Source: Ulva prolifera
Lineage: Eukaryota; Chlorophyta; Ulvophyceae; Ulvales; Ulvaceae
Assembly (NCBI GenBank): GCA_023078555.1
Contig: CM041201.1
Span: 5,587,172 to 5,651,171, forward strand
Reading direction: 5' to 3'
DNA length: 64,000 nucleotides
The notes under the pieces are model-generated. The model did not search any database and was not told the DNA's origin. It saw only the letters and a program-made list of their open reading frames with translations. The stretch's first letter is position 1. Each line of letters opens with the position of its first letter. The position numbers and the translations under genes are program-made. Below, piece by piece: positions 46,468 through 57,200 of this stretch.

Positions 46468-47070
46468 CAAGAGCTAATTACCTTTGCGCGACAGGATGTG
46501 GTGTATGCGACGTGGGCGGACGGGGACGCAGCGCAGAGGCGATCGCGGCATTGCAGCAGGTGGCGACAGGCGCAGCTACCGCAAGGTTCGGAGATGTACG
46601 CCATCGCGCGAGCAACGACCGCGGACGTGTCGGGATACATCTATCAACGCAGCACGGGCGACGGTGCTGTATTGCGTATATCCCGGGTCGCAGCGGGAAA
46701 CCAGATAACACATTCAGGTCGTCGGCCAACTCTACCGGCGCCGTTGCAGCGCACCGGTAGCAGCGTTCTTCGTAACACCGCCGCTGTCGTGTTCTCGGTG
46801 GGTAATTGGTAATAGGGGTCGTTCTGTCGTGTGGCACGGCTGCGTCAGGCGTCGTAGCGGTCGGGGCGTTCGACGCCAGCCTCGCACGTGTGCGACCAGG
46901 TCCCAGCGAGGTCACCACGGTGGCGCGCCCTTCGTGAAGCCCGATCCCCAGCATACGCACGCAGTCACAGAGGGTGACGTTCTTACACCGCTTGCAAGAG
47001 GCCGTGTCCGTGGGAGCAGCGGATCGTCACACAGTCGGTCGGGACGACCTAGGTCAACCGGGCGAGCAGA
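46468..47070. other. GC-rich sequence without recognised gene
   Basis: Continues from the repeat into unrelated GC-rich sequence with long Arg-rich frames on both strands. No domain, splice pattern or RNA is recognised. Confidence 0.3.
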
Positions 47071-47218
47071 CCGTCTGTCAAGACGCGTGTTAGTCTCATC
47101 GAGTGTGCACAGGGGTTAATGCGCGTGCCTGAGCTGGTAAGCATGCTGACTGTGCATGACGACGTGGAGGGGAGCGTACCTTGCCATCGCGTAAAGTCGC
47201 GTGGCAGAAATGAAAGTA

Positions 47219-47280
47219 AGAATTGAACCGGTGACCTTATGAGTACACACGACATGCTCTACCGCTGGGGCTCACCTGAA
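47219..47280 (-). promoter_or_regulatory. tRNA-like A-box/B-box segment in the TRIM LTR
   Basis: On the minus strand CCCCAGCGGTAGAGC (D-arm/A-box-like, 47257-47271) is followed by CTCATAA, which looks like a Met anticodon loop (CAT), and by GGTTCAATT (B-box-like, 47221-47229). Spacing is right for a Pol III internal promoter. The second LTR has the same at 47818-47835 and 47782-47790; a relative at 42608-42660 has an even better B-box. The A-box start is degenerate and the anticodon stem is not fully paired, so it is tRNA-derived, not a working tRNA gene. Confidence 0.6.
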
Positions 47281-47624
47281 GCAACGAGTCCTTTGTTAGA
47301 TGACTCCTCCCTTGATTATGTCATCTATATTCTTGGATCCCCAGATATGGATATCCCACAACACTTCCCCCCTTAACGAGGATCGAGCGTAGGGAGATCC
47401 AGATCTGATAACTGTGGGATATCTTCGATGCTCCTGATGGAATGTTGGAACCTTCTCTTCGCGTCCCGAGTCCACGGGGGCCCAACCCGCTATAACCGAA
47501 CTCATATAATTGGGACTCCCTTAAGCTCGAGAGCTATGCTGACTGGGATGCGATCGCTCGGGAGGAGCTCACACAGCGGAAGGTGTAATGAAGATGGAAG
47601 CTGTAAGGCAGATTACGAAGTCTG

Positions 47625-47636
47625 CTCACCGATACC
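47625..47636 (-). promoter_or_regulatory. TRIM primer-binding site
   Basis: On the minus strand GGTATCGGTGAG abuts the end of the 5' LTR. It equals the 12 nt after the chromovirus 5' LTR, so both elements are primed by the same tRNA. Confidence 0.8.
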
Positions 47637-47929
47637 TGTCAAGACGCGTGTTAGTCTCATCGAGTGTGCACAGGGGTTAATGCGCGTGCCTGAGCTGGTA
47701 AGCATGCTGACTGTGCATGACGACGTGGAGGGGAGCGTACCTTGCCATCGCGTAAAGTCGCGTGGCAGAAATGAAAGTAAGAATTGAACCGGTGACCTTA
47801 TGAGTACACACGACATGCTCTACCGCTGGGGCTCACCTGAAGCAACGAGTCCTTTGTTAGATGACTCCTCCCTTGATTATGTCATCTATATTCTTGGATC
47901 CCCAGATATGGATATCCCACAACACCGTC

Positions 47930-48884
47930 GCCTACACTGGCCACGACGGCTCCGCAGGCGTGCACAGGCGCAGTCTGTCGTCGTATATAGCCGCGGGAGG
48001 AAGGCATGGCGACTGCAGAGGCCGAGGAGTTGTCCAAGCGGTGCGTTCCGTGGCAAGGCGCCCAGCCTGGTCGCGGCTGGTTGCGTAAGCGCATGCATAA
48101 GGGGCGCGTCGGTACGTAAGGGTCGCTGTCGGTCAGTGGCGAGCTGGCGACGATGCAGGCGCTACACAAGGCAACGTAGGCATAGGCTGCATTCGTGTTT
48201 GGCACACCAGCATCATCCGGGCGAACGGGAAGATGTTTATCGTGCGACCTTGAGCGTGCCGCTCGTCCGCCGATGGCATGGCATGCGCGCGCGTTGGTAA
48301 ACTTGCCCCGTGTGGGCGCGGCTGTAGTGTGATCGTGTGTGTCTCGATGATGGTTCGGATGAGATCCTTCTGCGGTATTTGTCTTTTCCCGTTCACTGTC
48401 GCCGCGGTTTCAGGTCCGGTATACATACCAGTCTCGTCTCTCGACGCAGGTTATCTTGTTTAACAAAAGAGTGAACTGGAGAAGACAAACGCCGAAACCG
48501 AATCTAATTCGAATCAACAGCCTTATCTTATCTCGCAGACAGCTGCGGTGCATTGCTATGCCAAGCATGTATCTGCGCAATGCATGTACACACGTCTGCG
48601 GCATCACAACTCCACCCACACACAGATGCAAACTTGTCTCCACCATGTTCTTTGCCGATGGATGGATGGGACTCATCAGACTGGTCACAAAAGAGCCCGA
48701 CCCCTACTCAGTGAGCGTCGGCCTGTACAGCTACACCAAACAATTTGACCACTCTCCTACCCCCCGTGTCCGCTACTACATTCGTCTGTTATTGCAATGC
48801 ATTGTGCAGAGGCACCTGCCGTTTTTATGCGTGAGGCATGTACAAGTGCTAGTATGGGTCTGGTTGGGCCTGGTAAGTCAAGCA
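47930..48884. other. No recognised gene
   Basis: No convincing protein. A dispersed motif (CAAAAGAGTGAACTGGAG then ACAAACGCCGAAACCGAATC) is at 48464-48505; related copies, some inverted, are at 48376, 49149, 51073 and 59842. Confidence 0.35.
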
Positions 48885-49410
48885 GGGCAGCCATGCATGT
48901 AACGATCCAGGCGCTCGAGAATGGTCGGTGGGGCACCAACCATTCGGGCAGTCATGCATGTAACGATCCAGGCGCTCGAGAATGGTCGGTGGGGCACCAA
49001 CCATTCGGGCAGTCATGCATGTAACGATCCAGGCACTCGAGAATGGTCGGTGGGGCACCAACCATTCGGGCAGTCATGCATGTAACGATCCAGGCGCTCG
49101 AGAATGGTCGGTGGGGCACCAACCATTCGGGCAGTCATGCATGTAATGTACAAAAGAGTGAACGGGAGAAAACAAACACTGAAACCGAATCACATCCGAA
49201 TCAAGTCATGCATGTGACGATCCAGGCGCTCGAGAATGGTCGGTGGGGCACCAACCATTCGGGCAGTCATGCATGTGACGATCCAGGCGCTCCAGAATGG
49301 TCGGTGGGGCACCAACCATTCGGGCAGTCATGCATGTGACGATCCAGGCGCTCCAGAATGGTCGGTGGAGCACCAACCATTCGGGCAGTCATGCATGTGA
49401 CGATTCATGC
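48885..49410 (+). repeat. 60-bp minisatellite
   Basis: About seven units with core AACGATCCAGGCGCTCGAG and TCGGTGGGGCACCAACC. Four consecutive units from 48892 are nearly identical; a 66-bp interruption carrying the dispersed AGTGAACGGGAG motif at about 49141-49206 is followed by three more units with ATGTGACGATCC. The unit keeps an open frame (NGRWGTNHSGSHAC), but 60 is a multiple of three and no gene context supports translation. Confidence 0.92.
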
Positions 49411-49644
49411 GTGGCGTGGCGACTAAGAATGACTGGTAAGGGTCTGGTCTGGCAGCACGCGGGTTTTTTGTTACCGTATCTTGCTGCTGGGTGTGTATTC
49501 CCCAGCCCCAGTTACCTGCACTCTGCCCTCGCACCAGCTGCAGCCTCCCGCCCCTGACCGGTCCGCTCGCGTACTGAATCGGCCCCGTGCGTCGGTGTGA
49601 TCTAGCCGCGTCGGCGCATGTGCCAGAGACGGACTCTTGTGTAG

Positions 49645-52026
49645 GGAGCGCTACGAGCTCAACCCCGCGGGCGAGGCGCTGATTGAGGAGCTGGAACGGA
49701 AGGGCATCACGCTGCCGCGCATCCAACAGGCCCGCGCTTGCATCAATGCGGCTGCGGTCCGAGCTGGCAACCGCGGGGAGCGGTCGCGTGCTGTCTTTGC
49801 CGCCGTCAGTGGCGTTTCCTTGCCGACGTTCTCTCTACCCCAGCTCGATGACTGGCGCCTGCTGATGAGCCACCATTACCGAACGTTGCCGGGGCTCGAG
49901 AATGCGGAGCGCAACGTGCTGCGGTTTGCGCGGGCCCACTATGCTTTGCTGAGCTCGCGCGCTCTGGAGACTGAACACCTGCTCAGGCCTGACACCATGC
50001 AGGTGTGTCACTTTTTGGGGGCTCGACGGCGCTTCCAGGTAACTGTTGCGTGCATTTGTGATGCCAGTGTTTGTACTCGCGGAGTTGTTAGTCCACCGCG
50101 AATTGTCCTTGTACACTCGCAGGTCATACGTACCTATGAGCTGACACGGTGTCATGGTGTGCAGCTGGACATGTTCAAGGTGATTGAGTCGTGGCGCGTG
50201 ATGCCGAAGGATGTCTTCACCGCGACGCTGCACGTGATGCTATATACAAAGCAGATCGGCAGTGACAAGGTGCTGGACGCGTACGAGCACACGATCAGCT
50301 GCTTGTGCAGAGATTACTATGCGGCCAAGGATGAGGTGCGTGTGTCCATCAGCTCTGACAGTAGTTCTTGATGTAGTTGCTATGACTGCTGCAGTGTGAG
50401 GTGTGTTATGTAAGTGCCCGTCGCATGTGGTGAGGAGATCGTGGCATGTGTAGGTCCTCGGGTGCGGCGCTGTATACATTTTTTAAACAGGCGAGTGCCG
50501 CAGTGCAGGTCGTGGAGTTTCCGAGTCCGTTCAAGCGTTTCAAGGCGCTGGTGAGGAGCGTACTTATGTACATCAAGGCTTCGCCGCTCGGAGGTGTGCG
50601 CAAGATCACGCCCCTGACGCAAGGCCAGATCATACGCACTGTGGAGTCGATGTACGTCGGGGGCTTTGGCATGATGCAAGTGCGCAGCGTCCAATCCGCC
50701 CATGCCGATGCAGATGCTTGCTTGATCAACCATCCTGCCCATGCCGATGCAGATGCTGGTCTCGAGAGGTTTGTTTGGCGCATATGACTTGGCCTCACTT
50801 TTGCAGGCGCGTGTTGTGTTTGCGCTAACTGCGCTTGCTGGCCTGCGCACGACATTTTTCCAGTACTGGCGCTGGCGGGACGTGGAGCTCGTGAAAGTCC
50901 CTATGCTGCGAGGACAGGTGAGGGAGGCGACTGAGGAGGTGGTGCACGATGACGACACGCTGGTGAGCACTGATGTCCTAGTTGAAGCCGTTGCAGAATA
51001 GATGTGTGAACATCCATCGGGCTGCCTGTCCCAGTCTGTATATCATGTGACTGCCGGATGAGAGTCGGTGCCAGTATTTGTTTTCTCCCATTCACTCTTT
51101 TGTAATCTCATGTGACTGCCAGCTAAAGGTGTCTGGCTGTACCTACACATGGCTGTGCAGAAGTATGTTCGTCCACACTGTGTGACTCTGGCGATGTCCC
51201 CCACGTATTGCCTCACCCGTACAAGCATTATTTCGCATCGTTCTGGCACAGCTGTGTCACTTGTGGATCGCTGCTGCTGATGCTGTTGCAGCGCTTAATG
51301 TGCACTGCACTTATTGGTGCTGTGCAGATTGGCTTTGCCTTTGTGAGCCACCACGAGGTCAACAAATGTCCCAATTCGTATGGTGTGCCGGTACTGGCAC
51401 TGGACCCGACGGGCCAGCCAGTCTCGCCGTCCATGCCGGTCATCGGCAGCCTGCTTGTGCAATTGGGGCTGGCCATGGGGGTGTACGACGCGGACCAGAT
51501 CCAGAAGTTGCAGTACAACCAGCGCCTTTGCCCGAAGGAACATGCACAGGACTGGTGTGGTCCTCGGTCAGTGTTGTTGTCAGGGATCACTACGCTGGTC
51601 AACCTCACTTGTGTGCCCATCCATTGTCAACGTGACATCCCACCTGACCCCTTGCCCAATCCTGACATAGAGCATCTCTATGATATCGGCATTTCGGTTC
51701 AGCACATATAGCAGATGCATTTTTACACTGTCTTCTAACATGCAGCTCGGTGTTGCAGGTATGTCATCTGCACGCAGCATGACATGCTGTTCTTGCCCTA
51801 CATCAATGTTCCGGGACCTCGGATCTCGTGGCTGGTCGCCGTGTGTGGACTTCTCGCAGAGCCTGAAGGCGGAAACGCCGAGCAGGAGAAGCCTACTGGC
51901 AAGGGTGTTCGCATGGGGCCGAGGGCGCTTCGGTCCTCCATGGTTCTGCGCATGGTCTTGTCAAGGATCGTGTCAGATCGAGCCCCCGATGAGGTTCTGA
52001 TGCGCCACATTACGGCTGACAGGTAG
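49645..52026 (+). pseudogene. Tyrosine-recombinase-like gene, copy 2 (3'-truncated)
   Basis: Proposed exons: 49645-50002, 50165-50335, 50509-50679, 50807-50962, 51328-51554, 51759-52026. It encodes the same domains as the copy at 54240: RYELNPAGEALIEELE, SWRVMPKDVFTATLHVML, RKITPLTQGQIIRTVESMY, box-A arginine in LTALAGLRTTFFQYW, NSYGVPVLALDPTGQP and YINVPGPRISWLVAV..RALRSSMVLR. It has two introns that copy 3 lacks (after TMQ and within GMMQ/ARVV). The first, 162 nt, is open and a multiple of three. The reading ends at TAG 52024 straight after LMRHITADR, where a TTTTAGCACTT repeat begins, so the H/W..Y catalytic tail is missing. The enzyme is expected to be inactive. Confidence 0.72.
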
Positions 52027-52027
52027 T

Positions 52028-53160
52028 ATTTTAGCACTTTTCGCAGCACCGACGCGGTGCGGGCGTCGAAAGCGCGGCGATTTTGGCGGCGGCGGCGGCG
52101 GCAGCGGCCCGGGGGCGGTGCGGGAAGCGCGCGAAACCCGGACCATCTGGGCGTGGCGCAGGGGGGGCGCGCGTTCCGCGAGACCGACGGGAGACCGACG
52201 GGAAACCGACGTTTCGCGGCGGGCGAGGCCCGTTAGGGACGGCTGGGGAGCCTGCGGATGGCATTCGCGTGCGTTGTTAGCACAGGCGAGCGTGCATCCG
52301 AGAGGTCAGCGTTGTTACGGACCCGGGCGAGCGACAGCGGCGTAGAGACGGCGCGGCGGCGGGTATTTTTCGCGAGAATAGGTGATACAGCGTTTGATAG
52401 TGTTTCAGAGGCTTCGTTCCGAGCGGTCGGAGGCAGGAGCGGCGGGGCGAGCGCCGAGGCAGCGCAGCGACGTGCAGCGGGTGGCGTGGCGGGCGAGCGG
52501 CGCACGGCGCGGCGAGGAGCGGTCTATCAGAAGAGAATAATCGGTATTCGACTCTGTAGGCGGGCGTAGGGCGCGAAGCAGGCGTCGCGGGGCGCAGTGC
52601 GGGACGTGGGCGGTCTCCGAGGCAGCGAGGCGCGGGACAGCCCGCCACGGCCGGCAGCCGGCCGGCACGGGCAGGAGATCATCTAGGAAGAAGAGATGGA
52701 GCAGGATTCAGCCGCAGAGCAGCGGAGGAAGGCCGCGGAGAGGTGCGCGAGGTGCTGCAGCCCGTGGATGCGTGCGTAAGGCCGCGGCGTCAGCAGGGTC
52801 GCCGCGGCGCGTGCATGCGCGACGCGCACGCGCGCCGCGCGCTGTCGACGCACCGACCGCTGCCCGCTGGCGCCGCTGCGTGGCCGTGGCGGCCGCGCCG
52901 GCGAGGTCGAGCGCACGACGGCCTCCTGTGAGGCCTCGGAGTGCCCATGTCGCCGCCAGGGCGGCGGTCGCTGCGGCGATCCGGGATATAGGGCGCGCGG
53001 ACGGGGCGAGGTCGCGGTCGCGCGTGGCGTATCCGCATGCATATCGCGCGGCAGCCGCGCCGGCACCTGCCGACCCCGCTTCGCCCGGCGATAGGGCCAC
53101 GCTCGCCGTGCACGCCTGGGTCGTTCGCGTGGCAGGTGCACGGTCACGTTCTCAACAGGC
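52028..53160. repeat. GC-rich TTTTAGCACTT repeat cluster
   Basis: It begins TTTTAGCACTTTTCGCAGC with GGGCGTCGAAAGCGCGG, the family head, and continues for about 1.1 kb at very high GC. The long frames on both strands are Arg/Ala/Pro-rich and show no domains. At 53024-53390 a unit of roughly 250 bp is tandemly duplicated (GTATCCGCATGCATATCGCGCGGCAG and its diverged partner at 53283). Confidence 0.5.
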
Positions 53161-54239
53161 GGTGTTTCAGCACCTTTCGCGCACCGCAGTGTGGTGAAGG
53201 GTGCTGCTGTCCTAGGAGCAGTCCCGCGCTGCATGCATGCGCCGTCAGAACACGCGTCCGCGTAGCCCCCGAGGGCCCATGTGGCATATCCGCACGCATA
53301 TCGCGCGGCAGCCCCGCCAGCACCTGCCCACCCCGCATCGCCCCACGCCAGGGCCACACTCGCCGTGCACGCCCGGTCCGCGTGGCGGGCTCCAGTTTGC
53401 AAGCACATTCGGGCTGTTCAGAGCCAGGTTTGAGGTGTCTGATCAGACTGGCCATGGGGCAGTCCGCCACGCCAGCCCCGAAATGCAACAGGTCATTGGC
53501 TTGTGTGACACCTAGAGGAGTGCCACGTGTAAATATTGCTGTTGATGGCTGCTATTCGTCATGCTGTGCGGCTCCAAAACGCCCCAAGAAGCATCATCTT
53601 CAAGCCTGGGCTGTGCACCTCTCCTAGAACGCAAAAGCAACACCCCGAATTGCATTCCCACTGAGGGTGTGTCGCCAGAGTTGGCTCCCTCAAGGCCAAA
53701 TTTCCAGCATGCTGCATCTCCCAAGCCCGCCTGACCAGAGGTTCATACTTACATCATGTGACAGTGATGCCCTGCTGCAAGCAGAGCCTCTCACTCTGCA
53801 CATCCACCTCCAGATGGCATTCTGCGTGTGGTATCACCCCCGAACATCTGTGTGCTTCACCGTTTCTTGTGCGGAAAGTTGCTATGCACTCAGTCTCACT
53901 CAACAAAGGCATTCACCGGCAGTTTTTTTCGCGTGCTTCGCGAATCCGCGATCCAAGTGTCAACAACGCTGCTGTGAAGTGCATGGCGGAGCAGTGTGGT
54001 GAGTGGTGTCGCGTGGCGCATGCTGCATGCGTGATTCCAACACCCCGAGTTTGGCTGAGGTGCACCGGTGGCATTGCAACACTTGTCGCGCGTCGCTGTG
54101 TGGTGGAGGGTGGTGCTGTCCCCGGAGCAGTCCCGCACTGCATGCATGCGCCGTCCGTACACGCGGCCGGGTCCCCCCCGTACACGGGGCGTCTGGTCGA
54201 AGCAGCAGCGCATGTGGCCCGACCTGTCGCCGCTCGCAG
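53161..54239. other. Upstream region of recombinase copy 3
   Basis: 53165-53280 and 54070-54190 are related (GCTGTCC..GGAGCAGTCCCGC, CTGCATGCATGCGCCGTC), another local duplication. The frame of exon A stays open upstream to 53758, but I see no conserved residues before RRYELNPAG, and a CTCGCAG acceptor precedes 54240, so an upstream exon is likely but not located. Confidence 0.4.
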
Positions 54240-57200
54240 GCGGAGGTACGAGTTGAACCCGGCGGGCGAGGAGGCCTTCAGGGCGCTGGAGGGCGCCGGC
54301 CTGACGAGGGAGCGCATGGAGAAAGCCCGCGCGTGCCTGAACCGCGCGGCGGAGGAGGTCAGCCGGATGGGCGAGCCGTCGCGCGCGGTGTGCGCGGCGC
54401 TGAACGCCACCGAGAAGCCCGACTGCGTCCTCCCGGACCCCGCGGAGTGGCGCCTCCTGCTGTCGCGCTTCCACCGCACGCTGCCCGGCCTCGAGGACGG
54501 CGAGCGCGGCGCGCTGCGTTTCACCCGCGCCCACTACGCAGTCATGTCCCTCCGCGGCGAGGACACCGACGCCTTGCTGCGGGAGGAGACGTCCGACGAC
54601 GGGCAGAAGAGCCTCGTCGTCGACATGTTCGAGGCCGTCAAGTCGTGGAGGACCATGACGAAGGACCGGTTCGTCGAGGTCCTCCACGTGCTGCTGTACA
54701 GCAAGGTCATCGGCAGCAAGGGCTCGCTGGACGGCATCAAGTACGCGGTGGGGAACCTCATGGGCGAGTACTACGCGGCGACGAACGAGGTGCGTGCCCC
54801 GTCCGGCGTCGCCGCGCCGCTCACGGGCGGCCGCGTGGCTGAGGGCCTGCGCCTGTGGGCGACGGTGGTGCGGCCTGTCGTCCGCGGCGTCGCGGAGGGG
54901 CCCGCAGTTGTGCTCAGAGGGGCCGCCCTGCCGCGCCGCTGGCCTGTCAGCCGCCGTGGGCGGGGGCCTGCAGTCTCACGGCGCATGCGACCGCCCTGAC
55001 CCCGCTGCCTGTACAGGTGGTGGAGGCTGCGAGCCCCTTCCAGCGCTACAAGAGCGTCGTGAAGGGCGTCGCGATGTACATCAAGTCGTCGGGGCTCGGC
55101 GGGACGCGCAAGATCACGCCCCTGACGGAGGGCCAGATCCGGCGGACGGTGGAGGGCATGTACGTCGGCGGGTTCGGGATGCTCCAGGCGCGCGCCGTGT
55201 TCGCGCTGACCGCCATCGTGGGCGTCCGCAGCACGTTCTTCCAGTTCTGGCGCTGGCAGGACGTGTTCCTGCAGAAGGTCCTGCTGCTGGACGGCGAGGC
55301 GGTGCAGGCCTCTGAGGAGAACATGGCCCGGAAGGACACGACGGTACGCAGCTGCTGCTCCAGACCCGCCTGCAACCCGCCGTCCGGGCCGCCTGCGCCG
55401 GATCCGCCCGCTGTGCCTCCGCCCGCCGTGCCTGCGTCCCCTGCGCTCACCCGCGCCGTTGCCTCCGCAGATCGGCTACGCTCTCGTCACGCGCCACGTG
55501 GTCACCAAGGCGCCAAACGCGTACGGCGTCAACGTCCTCGCGCTCGACCCCACGGGCCTGCCGGCGAGGCGGGGCCTGCCGCTCGTCGGAAATGCCGTGG
55601 TCGAGCTCGGCCTGGCGATGGGCGTCTTCGACTGGGCGGCCCTCGACGACCTCGCCTTCGGGGAGATGCTGCCGTGCAAGCCCGGGACGGAGGAGTGGTG
55701 CGCCGCAGCCTGTCACAGACTCCTGTCAACTGCCAGTCAAAGATCCTGCAGCATAACTATGCCGTGTGTCCCACGTGTGGCAGTCTGAGCTCTGTTAGCT
55801 GCTAGGATCACCATTCATACAGTACAGACTCCTGCTCCACGTATCACGCTCAGCACTCTGATCTCTGCTGTAGTCGGTAGAGAGACACACGGAAACAGCA
55901 AAGCATTCTCACCTGCCAATTGCCAGTCAAATATGACCTGGAATTGACAGCTACGGCCTGTATTCTGTGCTCTGGGCTGCTGACCTACGGGCTGCCCGCA
56001 GACTCACACCGAAATGCATGTGATCTGCTGCACTCGTGCATCACAGCTAAGACACGCTTGCACCAGGGGAGCTCTGCTCCCCACACACCCCCTCGTGCGC
56101 TGTCGCTCGGAGATTCAACCAGGAATTCATCCACTGCCTTTCCCAGCGCTGGACCAGCCAAAGCCTCGGCCAGCATATCAGCCTCCTGCTCATCTGTCGG
56201 CACAAACTGGACATAAATCTCCTGTCGCGCACATCTGTTCCTAATGAAGTGATACTGGATGTCGATGTGCTTGCTCCTTCCTGGGGCGCCAGCAGTCCTC
56301 CGCTTCAGCAGATGCAAAGCACTCTGATTGTCACAATATACAGTCATCTGCTCAAAACGACCATAGGTATCACCCAGCAACTTCCTCAGCCACAGTGCTT
56401 CTTTCACTGCCATGGCAGCTGACATATACTCAGCCTCTGCGGTGGACGTGCAATCCCACATGTTGGCCCTCTGTAGCGCATTCTTGGCATACTGAGGCTG
56501 CTTCAATAGCAGGCCTTCTCCAGCCAGTTGTTCAAATTCCTGCCTCAGAAAGAAATGCAGCGGTCCCGGATCCTTCACCTCAAATTGCTTGCCCAGCATC
56601 TACAGATTCTTCATCACTCCACCTTCTCCTGCCAGGATCTCAGAATCATCCACATGCACCAGCACATATCGCTCGGAGATTCAACTAGGAATCCATCCAC
56701 TGCCTTTCCCAGCGCTGGACCAGCCAAAGCCTCGGCCAGCATATCAGCCTCCCGCTCAGCTGTCGGCACAAACGGTACATCAATCTCCGGTCGAATAAAT
56801 CTGTTCCTAATGAAGTGATACTGGATGTCGATGTGTTTGCTCCTTCCTGAAGCGCCAGCAGTCCACCGCTTCAGCAGATGCAAAGCACTCTGATTGTCAC
56901 AATATACAGTCATCTGCTCAACCCGACCATAGGTATCACCCAGCAACTTCCTAAGCCACAGTGCTTCTTTCACTGCCATGGCAGCCGACATATACTCAGC
57001 CTCTGCGGTGGACGTGCAATCCCACATGTTGGCCCTCTGTAGCGCATTCTTGGCATACTGAGGCTGCTTCAATAGCAGGCCTTCTCCAGCCAGTTGTTCA
57101 AATTCCTGCCTCAGAAAGAAATGCAGCGGTCCCGGATCCTTCACCTCAAAATGCTTGCCCAGCATCTCCAGATTCTTCATCACTCCACCTTCTCCCGCCA

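Larger units (their letters stand above)
47076..47924 (-). mobile_element. TRIM retrotransposon with tRNA-like segment in its LTRs
   Basis: Two LTRs of 288 bp (47076-47363 and 47637-47924), with identical ends and no differences that I noticed, enclose only 273 bp and no coding frame, the definition of a terminal-repeat retrotransposon in miniature. The 5-bp target duplication CCGTC is perfect (47071-47075 and 47925-47929). Orientation is minus: on that strand the LTR runs TGTTGTGGGATAT to CGTCTTGACA, is followed by the primer-binding site GGTATCGGTGAG, and the downstream LTR is preceded by the polypurine tract AAGGGGGGAAG. It depends on enzymes of another element. Confidence 0.92.

Noticed and set aside
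45733-46812. 359-codon plus-strand ORF (and 312-codon minus-strand ORF) in the GC-rich repeat
   Set aside because: Overlapping long frames on both strands, Arg/Ala/Gly- or Pro/Ser-rich, no motif; the same frames recur at 63170 because the DNA repeats. Expected from high GC.
47219-47280. Functional tRNA-Met gene
   Set aside because: The anticodon stem does not pair fully, the acceptor stem is absent and it lies inside an LTR.
48885-49410. CRISPR-like array
   Set aside because: Units are contiguous 60-bp repeats without unique spacers, and the genome is eukaryotic.
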